Source of the DNA: Hypomyces perniciosus
Lineage: Eukaryota > Ascomycota > Sordariomycetes > Hypocreales > Hypocreaceae
Assembly: GCA_008477525.1 (NCBI GenBank)
Contig: SPDT01000005.1
Location: 806,001-870,000, forward strand
Length of the DNA stretch: 64,000 nucleotides
Reading direction: 5' to 3'
Positions 1 through 9,667 of the stretch are shown in pieces. The position numbers and the translations under genes are program-made. Each line of letters opens with the position of its first letter. Position 1 is the stretch's first letter. A model generated the notes under the pieces. That model was not told where the DNA came from, ran no database searches, and saw only the letters and a program-made list of their open reading frames with translations.

Positions 1-721
1 GAGCCATGGCATTGTATACACGGCTCATGTTCTGGGTTCTCGGTGATACTTCTTTGTCATGTTCCATTGCGTCACGGGCTTGAGCGAAGGAAGCGTACAT
101 ATGTGCATGACAGCGAAGAGGAACAGCCGGAGAAAGCATATCGCAGCCGTCTACCCTCCATTTAACGTCGTCTTCATTCATGCCAGACAGCTCCTCCACC
201 ACTTTCCTAACCCGCGCCTGGATAGGATGGTCGGGGGCATTATAATTAGCTGTGGGAGCGCCCATTGCTTTCGCACCGGCTAGCATGCCAGCATGCTTGC
301 CTGAACAAGCGCTGCAGACCGGAGTAGGTGTGAAACCGCTCTTGGTCCACGCATTGTTAATAGCAGGAGTGAGAACAGCAGGGTGGCCACCGCAACGAAG
401 ATCGCTCTCTTTATTTTGCGCCTTGGACAGCATGGCCTTTGCGCGATTGATGTGTCTATCCTCACTGCTGTGGGAACCACAGATGAGGGCCAAGTCTGCC
501 TCATCAAAGGAGAATTGCTCCAGGGCACCGGTTTCAACTACAGCAAGCGCTTGGGCGGGTTTTGCGGAGGAGTGGATAAGTGTCATGCGATGAGGATCGC
601 CGAGGTGGTAAAGGATCTTGCCGGAGGAGGAGATGACTGCGGCGTGGACTTCATGTTTGTTCTCGACGATGCCATCTCTCTCGATAAGGATGAAGTCTCC
701 TTCCCGGGTTGTTCTCGTCAT
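1..721 (-). CDS. L-asparaginase II family (Rhizobium-type, PF06089-like), C-terminus off the window
   Basis: Hydrolyses L-asparagine to aspartate and ammonia; family members are probably cytosolic. The frame is open from the ATG at 721 to the window edge, giving 240 residues of a protein usually near 360, so about the last third is missing. The family signatures are visible: DGIVENKHEVHAAV near residue 16, the nucleophile region HSSAKPAQ (residues about 50-57), CGSHSSEDRH, DLRCGGHP, the zinc-binding loop VCSACSGKH and a second cysteine in DGCDM. In the Rhizobium etli enzyme the SxxK serine/lysine and a Cys-Lys-Cys zinc site are catalytic (family knowledge), and equivalents are present here. 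No intron is needed in the visible part. The start is the first ATG and gives the family's short N-terminus. No signal peptide is seen, which argues against the secreted type II bacterial-like enzyme. Confidence 0.9.
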   Translation of the reverse strand, partial: MTRTTREGDFILIERDGIVENKHEVHAAVISSSGKILYHLGDPHRMTLIHSSAKPAQALAVVETGALEQFSFDEADLALICGSHSSEDRHINRAKAMLSKAQNKESDLRCGGHPAVLTPAINNAWTKSGFTPTPVCSACSGKHAGMLAGAKAMGAPTANYNAPDHPIQARVRKVVEELSGMNEDDVKWRVDGCDMLSPAVPLRCHAHMYASFAQARDAMEHDKEVSPRTQNMSRVYNAMA

Positions 722-1422
722 GGTGTCAAGTCTCAAGATGGATGGTTCGGTGTACTCTGAAAAGACGTGAAACAGCTCCGACAGGCAAAGTTGAGTGAGT
801 GACAACTTGAATGAGCGCATTCGTGCAAGAGAGGACGTGTCATTAGATTAGATCTTATCACGCTTAGATAGTATCTATTTTAGGTCTGATGCCAGCAACT
901 TCATGCAAGGCCCACTGGTATTACGTACGGCATTGAATTCCGAGAACACCATTGGATCTGTTTTATCTTTTATACAATCTTCACATAACAATGCATATAG
1001 TACTAACTATTATTGTAACAGCGCCATGTGTTGTTGGTGACATCAACCCTGGATTTCATCCCGGACTCGGAAATGGAATCACCAAATGTGCATCGGGCCG
1101 ACCTCGACCTCAATGCTTGTAAATCTGACATTTATCCCTCTGTCACCTCATGGCAAGGATTACTAGGTCGTTCTTCTATTCACCTACTTCTCTACGGCAC
1201 TCGGCAGAACATCGCAACACGTCTTCAAGCAACTCACATTTGTCATCAAGATTACATATCAATCACAATACCTACGGAGAGCTGTTTGTGTTCCACGAAT
1301 TCATCTAAATAGATTTGCCCCTTTCAATCAGTATCCATGTTACCTAGATGTGAAGGACAAATATGGACAGTCGAAAGAGAAAGTAAATATATGACATATA
1401 CATGACCACCGTCAACACGCCA
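722..1422. other. Intergenic spacer between asparaginase and lyase
   Basis: Holds the 5' flank of the minus-strand asparaginase gene and the 3' flank of the minus-strand lyase gene. The middle (about 840-1020) is AT-rich. I see no credible coding frame. Confidence 0.6.
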
Positions 1423-2196
1423 TCATGTTTGATGGCTCACGCTGATGCTGTAGAAGTGCACCTCGGTAGCGCCTTCGCCCTGGTTGTAGTTGCCAACCTT
1501 GAAGTAGCTGGCCGGGCCATTCAGGTCGAATGTGCTCAGCGTCTTGGTGAAGCTTCCTCCATTGATGAGCACAGTGAGCTGGTTGCTCTCGTAGCGAATC
1601 TCATAGCTGAACTTCTGGCTGGGATCGACCTTGGTAAGGTTGGTGGGCTGCTGGGTGCAGGTGGCGCATTTCTGCACGCCCATAGACAGTTGGCCGCTGC
1701 TGTCGATGTACAGCTCCGCGACAGGCTTCGTCGAAACATTGTCGGCAATGTGAATCTGGCCAATGCAGATCTTGCCAGTGTTCTTCGTAACCTTGAGCGT
1801 GGCCGCAAGTCTGTTGCGAGCGTTGAAGGGGCTCCAACTCTCCAGCTGCTCCCGGAACTCACACCGGCAGTGCTCACTGTGCGGCGTGGTAACGCACAAG
1901 CCGGAGTCTGGCCCGCCGGGGACTGTCATGACCAAAGACCCGTCGGTCTTGTCTGTGAAGAAGACACCAGGGGATGAATAGCCACTGCAGCCCTGGAGGG
2001 ATGTGCTGGAGATGGCCGTGGGGTTGCCTACTGTGCCAGTAGGAAGTTGGAGGTACCACTTGGAGAGATCGAAGTTACCGCCAGGGGCACATGTCGTGGC
2101 GAGAGAGCTGCTTTCGGTAGTGGGGGTAACACCGACACTACCAATAGAAGGAGCAGCGATGGCTCCGCTGGTAAAGAGAAGAGTCTTCAGTAGCAT
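1423..2196 (-). CDS. Secreted polysaccharide lyase family 7 (alginate lyase-like)
   Basis: Predicted extracellular beta-elimination of uronic-acid polysaccharide (alginate-type or related polyuronates); substrate cannot be fixed from sequence. The intronless 257-residue frame begins with a short hydrophobic leader (MLLKTLLFTSGAIAAP), then a Thr/Ser-rich linker and one PL7 jelly-roll domain from about residue 40 to the end. The three PL7 hallmark blocks are present in order: an R-x-E-F-R-E-Q strand (family R(S/T)ELR), the catalytic IGQIHI motif, and SYFKVGNYNQ near the C-terminus (family YFKxGxYxQ). In PL7 the His of QIH and the Tyr of the last block are catalytic; both are intact. Several cysteines fit a secreted protein. 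The length matches single-domain PL7 enzymes. Fungal PL7 genes are sporadically distributed and often suspected of transfer, but nothing here shows transfer directly. Confidence 0.93.
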   Translation of the reverse strand: MLLKTLLFTSGAIAAPSIGSVGVTPTTESSSLATTCAPGGNFDLSKWYLQLPTGTVGNPTAISSTSLQGCSGYSSPGVFFTDKTDGSLVMTVPGGPDSGLCVTTPHSEHCRCEFREQLESWSPFNARNRLAATLKVTKNTGKICIGQIHIADNVSTKPVAELYIDSSGQLSMGVQKCATCTQQPTNLTKVDPSQKFSYEIRYESNQLTVLINGGSFTKTLSTFDLNGPASYFKVGNYNQGEGATEVHFYSISVSHQT

Positions 2197-3283
2197 GATT
2201 GTTGTTGAAGTTGTCGTGTGAGAGGGTGTGGTAGTAAGTGATGAAGAGAAGCTTGTCAGTCTCGAGAAGAGAGATAGGGGATGAGAGACGTACTTTAAGG
2301 ATTATTGGCATTCAACTATTATAGATGGCCAAGCATGGGGAAGATTCCGAAACCAACGTAGTTTGAGACAGTAATAAAGAAACAGAAATTAACGGCATCT
2401 TTGATAGCTTCGATCTAGCAGAAGTAGTAGATGTCTTAGTCGGTCCGGATCACCCACATGGCCCCTCGACAATGAACTAGGGACAAATTCCACCTCTAAG
2501 AAGTCGAATACTCACTGACTTGGTAACTAATTGAGCTCTACGGAATATTTCCCGATCATCCGAGTTTATATTGTCAGTGGCTGCTCAGCCACTGACAGTA
2601 TAGCTATATCATCATTGTGTTCCCTAATTAGGGAGGCGTACCGGCACAAGTGTGCCTAGCTCCATGATTAGCCTCAGATATCCGAGACAACAAATCCCAT
2701 GCGAGGATTCGAAACCTTCCTATTCATTTTTCCACGAGCGTACGGAGCAGGGGGTTGAGCTGACAGTACGGAGTATCGCCAGCTTATTGCCATCCGAATT
2801 ATCGACGGCAGAGACCATCAAAATTTTCCGACAATTCGTATTCTCTCTTTAGCATACTCTGCCATGTGGCACCGCGAATCGATTCCAAATTAGACTCTGA
2901 ACATCATCCCCATCCTACACTAATGTAGATCATGCCACCCCTTCCATCGTCATTGTGTCTGTTTCGTTGGTGGAAACAAACGGCTGAATCTTCAGGCGAA
3001 ACGCGTAGCTTCGCAGAATTAGGCTCATAATTTGGCCGTTAGGAGAGCCGCCTGCGGTATACGAGTAGCTTCCCCGGATTACCACCGCTTTGGGAAGGGG
3101 ATGCATGCTGACGACGATGCCGCGACTGTGCAAAGCGAGGGGCTCTGTTTGGTTGGGTTTACGGTTGACTAGTCGTAATACATATATCCGGAGCCAGTCT
3201 ACTCGTATGGAGTACCGGTTCCATCTTCGGACACATAATCCGGCCAAAAAGCATAGCTTGGGAACCGCATAGCCTCAATTTAA
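2197..3283. other. Gene-free spacer with one strong hairpin
   Basis: Promoter side of the lyase gene, then non-coding sequence up to the transposon relic. A long imperfect palindrome lies at 2567-2602 (separate entry). Short open frames here show no family resemblance or fungal start context. Confidence 0.6.
2567..2602. repeat. 16-bp inverted repeat (hairpin)
   Basis: Arms 2567-2582 and 2587-2602 are complementary at 15 of 16 positions around a 4-base loop; the arm core is TTGTCAGTGGCT. The single mismatch is a transition. It could be a cruciform/terminator-like structure, a MITE remnant or chance; there is no adjacent gene end. Confidence 0.7.
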
Positions 3284-3347
3284 AAAGGGATTGGCTAAAT
3301 TACACCCCAACTTGGCTATTCTACACCCTAACTGTAGCGCAGACGCC
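3284..3347 (+). repeat. Left terminal inverted repeat of the relic
   Basis: 64-bp arm beginning AAAGGGATTGGCTAAATTAC; it contains two staggered copies of a TACACCC-type block. Partner is 4556-4619 on the opposite strand. Confidence 0.88.
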
Positions 3348-3861
3348 ACATCCCGCCCCACCCGCAAAATTCGCCTAAGAAAAAAAAACGTTTATCTATA
3401 GCCTTTAATTTCTATACTTTTTAAAGCTATTTTAAACCCCCCCTAGCTGCAGCTATACCCTTAATAATAAAGTTATTAATTAATAAAGTATATAGGAGTA
3501 TCGCTAAATATAAAGCTATTATATAAACTATAATAAAAGCCGATTCTTTTACCTTTATTAATAATAAAAGAAAATAATAGCTAATTAAATTAATAGACTT
3601 TCTTTAATACCTTTTAAGCCTATAATTATTTATTAATAAAGCAGGCTATAAAGCTTTATAGCTATATAGCAGTTATAGTTATATTAGCGAGGAAAAGGTG
3701 TTAATAATACTTAATATAAACTATTACAATTTAAAAGAGTTAAGCTTTAAAAGTAAGCTAAAGCTATAGCTGCTATACTTTAATAACCCCCCCTTTTTTA
3801 TAGCCTTTGCTATAATAAGCCATACTTAGCTAATATTTATAAACTTTAGGCTATAGTATTT

Positions 3862-4175
3862 TGTTGGGAGTAACTGATATGCCCGTGACCAGCCCGATAG
3901 ATCCTGGGAGCTAGGCCTAATTAGGAAGGCTAGAAAAATGGTCGGAAAACTAGTTAAATTAAGGAAAAAGGGGTATTAATAGCTGGAATCGCAGCCAAGA
4001 TAGCTTTCTTTTCTTTTCTTTCTCTTTATCCAGCACCAGGTTAGCTATTCCTGCGATAATGATTACTTGAGTGGCTGATAGCTTCGTGGCTCTTATATTA
4101 GTCCTAGGGGCTGTCTTCTGTTGGTTTTTGTGTGTGTTTGTGTGTGTGTTTGGAAGTGTTATTTCCTCCTCGACA
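3862..4175. mobile_element. Solo-LTR-like insertion nested in the relic
   Basis: A 314-bp segment with normal base composition sits inside the AT-rich relic. It starts TGTTGGGAG and ends TCCTCGACA, the TG...CA termini typical of Copia-type LTRs. The pentamer AGTAT lies just outside both ends (3855-3859 and 4177-4181), a plausible 5-bp target duplication offset by one or two bases. Its composition lacks the TpA bias of its surroundings, so it probably inserted after the host element was mutated. No internal retrotransposon sequence is present, hence solo LTR; a MITE is the alternative. Confidence 0.6.
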
Positions 4176-4555
4176 AAGTATATACAGTAAATTAGTAATA
4201 CTTTTATATTAGATACTATAATACTGTAAATATATTAATAGGCTATTTAAATAAACCTATTAAAGTTTAAAATTAATCATAAAGGTAAAGGTAAAGGTAA
4301 CTTTACTATTAATAATATTAAATTTAAAGATTATTTTAATATATTTATATAGTAAATATAATAGTTTATATAAAAAGCAGCTTTTATATTTTAATATAAT
4401 AAAGAACAGGCTATATAATAAGAGACAAGAAAATAAAAATTAATTAAGATTATAGTTATAAATAGCTTTAAATTTAATAATATAATAGATTTACTTAAAT
4501 GTCTTCAAATTGTATATGTATTACACCAATTTCGGTGACATCGGAAAAAATTCGG

Positions 4556-4619
4556 GGCGTCTACGCCACAGTTGGGGTGTAGAATAGCCAAGTTGGGGTG
4601 TAATTTAGCTAATCCCTTT
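4556..4619 (-). repeat. Right terminal inverted repeat of the relic
   Basis: Reverse complement of the left arm with four transition differences. Read 5'-3' on the minus strand it starts AAAGGGATTAGCTAAATTAC. Confidence 0.88.
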
Positions 4620-5989
4620 AAATATCCTGTCCATAGCGAGGCCAGGGACATGTCAGCGGTATGAGTCTGGACTATTACAAACACGTTATACTATAAGTAT
4701 TATGTAATTATTATATTGACGGGTAATCCGGCAATTCCCCTGTGGCTTTGCTTACCAGCCCTCAGTCAGATGTCAGATTGTCCACGTGGTAATATTGCTG
4801 CACTAAAAGCACATAGTAGTAGGAATACTAATTCCTACTACTACTACTACCAGGCAGATAGTATTCCACGCCAATAAGATTAAAAGTCGCCGGACCAATC
4901 ATTAGCCCTTTAGGGTATCCCCTAGTTGATAGTAGTAGTATACTATTCCGGGAACTGACCGAGGTGAGCCATTCACACAACGTTGAAGTCGGGCGGCCCT
5001 TGCCATCTATGTGGGGAATTAGAAAAGGAAAGAAAACGAGAAGAGAGAGAATGAGGGAGAATGAGAGACGGGAGAATACTCGTAAATCCGACAGTAGAAT
5101 GATGACAAAACAATACGCTAAGCTTTGTATGAGCTGCTTATTTCATTCTAGTTAGTCTCTAGTCCAAGAGTCTTTGGTTGTTATAGTACGGATTATTAAT
5201 ACGGTAGTACTGCGACAAGTAGTTGCGTAAAGACTTACTTGTGCATGTGGTAACATGAGCTATCTACTGCGATGAGAGTTTCCTAATAATGATGCGAATG
5301 GTAGAGCCCAAGAGATCTCCGAAGATGGCAACATGCACTTTGTGTCATTGTCGGACACCGGATCTCATGAGCTTTGTGTTGCTAGTATTCAGGGGCTGTC
5401 GTATACGAAAACTCTTCAAACGCCCGGCTAAACGTACGTAGATCCATGACGCCCAACTCTGCGGTTGATTTAAACTACGAACCGCACCAATTGGCCTAGT
5501 AGTCTAAGCAGATCATATGGCACGTCAAGTTTTGCATCTTGCGCTCTCTTGCGATTGTCTGGCCCTTCAGCATGTTCTGAAATATCGGGTTCTCTAAGAT
5601 TGTGATGTTGCTAAAATAGAGAGTAATTACGCGATGCTGAATAATTGTGGAACTATTGTTAGGTATGTTAGTAACCCAACATAAGCAGAACCTGGCGTTA
5701 GTATCTTTATCTTACCTGGCTTTATTATACCATCTCTTGAACAGTCGTGCCGTTGGCAATTCGCATCTGTGTAATGCTGCTTTTTAAGTTAAAAATTAAG
5801 TTGGTTTATTGTTGCAAGTGGGATGTCTGTCTCTGTAAATTCTCCGTACCAATGAGGCAATTCACAGTTCACAGCTAATAGCGGGCCCTCCGCTGTCGGC
5901 ATTCCCGATGATATCACCACCACCATAGCCTCAGCATCCTTCGCCTTTTCAGCTTCAACCTAGCTAAATCCACGCATCTACGAAATACA
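4620..5989. other. Gene-free spacer with TAG/TAC runs
   Basis: Non-coding; holds a perfect 13-bp hairpin at 4814-4843, a purine-rich patch around 5015-5100, and the promoter of the methyltransferase gene at its right end. A 63-codon open frame at 4964-5155 lies in the purine-rich low-complexity patch and is not credited. Confidence 0.6.
4814..4843. repeat. Perfect 13-bp hairpin followed by a CTA run
   Basis: Arms 4814-4826 (TAGTAGTAGGAAT) and 4831-4843 are exact reverse complements with a 4-base loop ACTA; the right arm runs on into a (CTA)n tract to about 4850. TAG/CTA microsatellites recur throughout the window. Confidence 0.8.
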
Positions 5990-7111
5990 ATGCCCAAAAT
6001 ATTAATCCTCGACGGAGGCCTCGGCACCTCTCTCGAGCAAAACCACAACATCAAATTTGACTCCTCAACACCTCTCTGGTCCTCCCATCTCCTCATCTCA
6101 GAGCCAGATCAGGACACACTTCTCCGCTGCCAAAAGGACTTTGGCGATGTGCCCGTCGACATCATCCTCACAGCAACATACCAGGTCTCAATAGACGGCT
6201 TCGCAAACACAAAGACCGCAGAATTCCCCAGCGGAATCAATCGGGTTCTCGTCCCTGACTTTGTCGGAGCTGCAGTGAGCATTGCTGAGAAGGCGAAGCA
6301 TCAAGATGCTCGGATTGCGCTGAGCCTCGGTCCTTACGGCGCGTGCATGGTGCCTAGTCAAGAGTATAGCGGTAAATACGACGATGCGCATGATTCTGGC
6401 GATGCGCTACTTGCGTGGCATCGAGAGCGGATGCAGTTGTTTGCCAGTGGGATTCCAGCCCCGAGATGGCGTGTGAGTTATGTCGCTCTCGAGACAATCC
6501 CCCGAGTCGATGAAATCATCGCCATGCGCCGCGCCTTGGACTCGGTCCCAGATCTCCTTTCCACAGAGACACCATCTTGGATGACAGGTCTCTTCCCTGA
6601 AATTACCGCCATGCAGCCTGCTGGGGATTCAACCCCCTCTAAAAGCATGCCCTTTTGGATGTCCTGTCTATTTCCCAACGAGGATGAGGGTCTCCCAGAT
6701 GGGAGCTCACCCGAAGAAGCCGTCCGAGCTATCCTTGACCCTACCCTTGCAAAGGCCACGCCATGGGGCATCGGCATTAACTGCACCAAAGTTTGGAAAC
6801 TCGATTCCCTCCTGCGCCGCTATGAAGCAGTCGTAAACGCCATGCTACAAGAGGGTCTCATCCAGGAATGGCCGGCACTGGTGCTCTATCCGGATGGAAC
6901 AAACGGGGAAGTGTATAATACGGCTACAAAGCAGTGGGAGTTACCAGACAACACCACGACAGAGAATCGAATACCTTGGGAGGATCAACTCGCCAAGGTG
7001 GTGCAGGACACAGCAGAAAGAGGGAATTGGTCTCAGATAGTAGTTGGAGGCTGCTGTATGTCCCGTCCAGAAGATATACAAAGGCTGCGCGGTTGTCTTC
7101 TCAAGGAATAA
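5990..7111 (+). CDS. Homocysteine S-methyltransferase
   Basis: Transfers a methyl group (typically from S-methylmethionine or S-adenosylmethionine) to homocysteine to make methionine. The uninterrupted 373-residue protein begins with the TIM-barrel lead LILDGGLGTSLE (residues about 5-16) and carries the zinc/thiolate ligands expected of the family: the cysteine of GIGINC (C265) and the pair in VVGGCC (C355, C356). The barrel landmarks ATYQVS, SLGPYGA, ALETIP and VLYPDGTNG are also recognisable. Length fits eukaryotic Mht1/Sam4-type enzymes, with an insertion around residues 190-240 that I do not recognise. It converges on the FAD oxidoreductase gene with only 66 bp between stop codons. Which methyl donor is used cannot be told from sequence. 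Confidence 0.92.
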   Translation: MPKILILDGGLGTSLEQNHNIKFDSSTPLWSSHLLISEPDQDTLLRCQKDFGDVPVDIILTATYQVSIDGFANTKTAEFPSGINRVLVPDFVGAAVSIAEKAKHQDARIALSLGPYGACMVPSQEYSGKYDDAHDSGDALLAWHRERMQLFASGIPAPRWRVSYVALETIPRVDEIIAMRRALDSVPDLLSTETPSWMTGLFPEITAMQPAGDSTPSKSMPFWMSCLFPNEDEGLPDGSSPEEAVRAILDPTLAKATPWGIGINCTKVWKLDSLLRRYEAVVNAMLQEGLIQEWPALVLYPDGTNGEVYNTATKQWELPDNTTTENRIPWEDQLAKVVQDTAERGNWSQIVVGGCCMSRPEDIQRLRGCLLKE

Positions 7112-7177
7112 CAACAGCACCAGCAACCAATTCTCGAGCCTCTACCCTCTTCACGATCAAAGTTTCCCCTGTAAGTC

Positions 7178-8457
7178 TCACAATCCAAGACCGCTAATGT
7201 CCGCACTCGGCGTCTTCCCATGCATCATCTCCGCAACCACCATCCCCGTTCCCAGACTCAGCGAGATTCCCCAAGGTCCATGGCCCGCCGCCACATACAC
7301 TCCTCCATCCTGGCCCTGTTTTGTCTTGATCCCACCTCCGAGCTGCTCATCATTTAGCCTTGCGATGAATGGCGTGCCCCTGTTCGTAACTGGTCGGAAA
7401 CACAATCCCGTACGGACGACTTCTAGTTCCTTATCAGACGCAATGAGTCGTCGTGCGATGCCTTTTAGTTCATCCATCGGTTCAGGGATAGGTGTCGCGC
7501 CGGTTGCCAAGCTAGGTAGAGGAATCGTCGAGGAGTTGACACCTGCAATGTAAATCACCCCGTTGGTGCGGTTGTATGCTTCAGGGCAATGCGCCGCCAT
7601 GGTCGTGTACACTGAATGGCACGTCGCCAAATCGCTGGGGGCCTTGACAACCATGGAATGTCCAGCAAGATGTCCCACGGGAATGTTGACTGTAGAATCT
7701 TTGAAGAGTGAGGAAAACACTTGGGGAGTCCATGCCCCGGCGGAGAGGAGAACGCGCGTAGCTGGAAGATCAGTCTCGACGGAAGAGTCTGTGTACTTGA
7801 TGCGGATGCTGGACAGTTCACCACTTGCATCGGCTTGAACAGAGAGAGCCGTAGCCGGGTAATGAATGTGAACACCTGCAGCTTTGCACTTCTCCAACAA
7901 GAACTGACATAGCATCAAGGGGTCCCTATAATTCGATTAACATCCAATGCTCTTACAAGTACCACAACAATGGCTTTTTGTTGTCACACAACTTACACGA
8001 TAGCTGTACCACTCCCATCATCAACAACACTCACCCCATCCCCCTCAACTCTCCTCAACCAGTCCGGAATCTCCCCCTCTTTCCCCTGCCTCCTCTCCTC
8101 AACAAGACCAACACGACTCGTCCCTTCGAAAAGCCAATCCTCTCCCCGCCCTCCGCCCGGCTGTCTTCCCTGCGGCTCATAACTCACCGTCACACTCTTC
8201 GCATACCCCCATTTCTCTCGCCCTCCTTCTTTCTCAGCCAGTTTTCTATGTTCCTCATAGCTCAATTCACCCAGTGGAGTCAACGACGGTCTGAACCAGT
8301 CCTTTGCGAGAAACCCGCCCGCGTAGCCTGATGCAGAAGCGAACAGCTCTGGGGAAGAGTCCACGAGATGGATGGTTGAACCAGGTTGGTGCTGGAGGAG
8401 ATAGTAGGCGGTTGATACGCCGATGATGCCACTTCCAAGAATGACGGTAGTTGCCAT
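7178..8457 (-). CDS. FAD-dependent oxidoreductase, DAO family (TDA3-like)
   Basis: Two exons, 8457-7997 and 7925-7178, with a 71-bp intron (GTAAGT...TTATAG); splicing restores one frame of 402 residues. The N-terminus has the dinucleotide-binding fold VILGSGIIGVSTAYYL (residues 5-20) followed by an acidic strand end LVDSS. SGYAGGFLAKDW is the glycine-rich segment seen in TDA3-like members; the junction region reads VDPLMLCQFLLE, matching the substrate-domain helix entry of D-amino-acid/sarcosine-oxidase relatives. The C-terminus GHGPWGISLSLGTG is the FAD ribityl-contact motif. Substrate is unknown: amine, N-methyl amino acid, or a TDA3-type endosomal/retrograde role are all possible. It converges with the homocysteine methyltransferase gene and diverges from the short-chain dehydrogenase gene. 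Confidence 0.9.
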
Positions 8458-8771
8458 TGTGATGGATTAATGTTCAGCCGTTGAAAGCTATGAGAAAAAT
8501 AGACCCTAAACTGCAACAATTATCGAAGACATCAAGCCTTCACTTTATATCAATCACTTTCGAGCCGATTAATAAGGGTCCCGCCAGTGAAGCGCTGCCG
8601 AAGACGGCGCTCCTCATCCCCACATCTCGGAACGCATGTCATCGGCTCAAACTCTGAACCCTCCTCTATTTAAATCTCATTCCCGCACTACAATCAAGGC
8701 GCCTTCTTGTCAAACGTACGCCCTTCCGCATCAATTCTCAGCCTCACGATAATAACGCATTCGACTCCTCA

Positions 8772-9667
8772 ATGGCGTCGCCGAAAGTATTCATCGTCAC
8801 GGGCGCGAGCAAAGGCCTTGGCGCGGCCATGGTTCAGTATTTGCTCGCTCAGTCGCACAAAGTGGTCATCACGGCTCGGTCCCAGGATTTGCTTGAGAAA
8901 GTGAAGCAGTCGCACCCTGATCAAGTGGAATATGTGGCTGGAGATATCACAAGCCCTGATGTAAAGACAGAGCATCCTTTCTGAAGATGAAGCAATTTTC
9001 TTTTTTTCAATTTGTTTGCTAACTAGTATGTATGAAACAGATCGCCCAGAGACTGACCGATCTTGCTGTCAAGTCATTTGGCAAGGTCAACGGCGTGGTA
9101 ATCAATCATGGAGTATTGGAGCCCAAGAGATTCGCCACAGCGACACTAGAAGATATAAAACAGAGCTACGATGTCAACTTTTTCAGTTACCTCGCCATGG
9201 TAAGACGATTGAGTATATCATCCTGGTGAGATGCCTAACGGTGTGTCCAGGCCAAAGCCAGTTTGAATGAGCTGAAAAAGACCAAGGGCTGCGTCCTTTG
9301 TGTTTCCTCTGGCGCAGCAACCAACGTCTACGAATCGTGGAGCGCTTACGGTTCCGCCAAGGCAGCCGTCAATTCAATCGCAGCTTATCTGGCTACTGAA
9401 GAACCCGACATCACGAGTATTTCCATAGCCCCAGGGAGAGTGGACACGGATATGCAAGCCCTTATCAGAGCGACCGGGAAAGAGTCCATGGACGAGAAGC
9501 AATACGCCGACTTCGTCCAGGTTTTCGAGCAAGGTAAACTGCTGAAGCCTGAACAACCAGGGCACGTGATCGCCAAATTCGTGATCGAACCGTTGCACGA
9601 ATTGAGCGGCAAATTTCTCAAGTATGTTTGGTCGTCCCAATGCAAAGGGAAATTCACTAATAGCTGA
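8772..9667 (+). CDS. Short-chain dehydrogenase/reductase (classical SDR)
   Basis: Three exons, 8772-8960, 9041-9199 and 9251-9667, give 254 residues. Introns are 80 and 51 bp, with GTAAAG/CAG and GTAAGA/CAG borders and CTAAC-type branch sites. The Rossmann start VTGASKGLG (residues 9-17) carries the TGxxxGxG motif and ends in ITARSQDLLE, whose arginine suggests NADP(H) preference. NHG replaces the usual NAG; catalytic Ser is in CVSSGAA and the Tyr/Lys pair in YGSAKAA. The IAPGRVDTDM loop is typical of the yeast YIR035C/IRC24 benzil-reductase and sepiapterin-reductase-like branch. Probably a cytosolic NADPH-dependent carbonyl reductase; substrate unknown. Divergent from the FAD oxidoreductase gene with about 310 bp between start codons. 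Confidence 0.92.

Larger units (their letters stand above)
3284..4619. mobile_element. AT-rich DNA-transposon relic with 64-bp terminal inverted repeats
   Basis: The ends 3284-3347 and 4556-4619 are reverse complements of each other at 60 of 64 bases, and all four differences are transitions. Both ends abut a TTTAAA hexamer (3279-3284 and 4617-4622), a likely target-site duplication, though the exact boundary is ambiguous by two or three bases. The interior is extremely AT-rich with TpA-dominated sequence and no open frame of note, as expected after repeat-induced point mutation. Without the LTR-like insert at 3862-4175 the element is about 1.0 kb, so it is either non-autonomous or internally deleted. 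No transposase remnant could be recognised, so the superfamily is not assigned. Confidence 0.85.
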
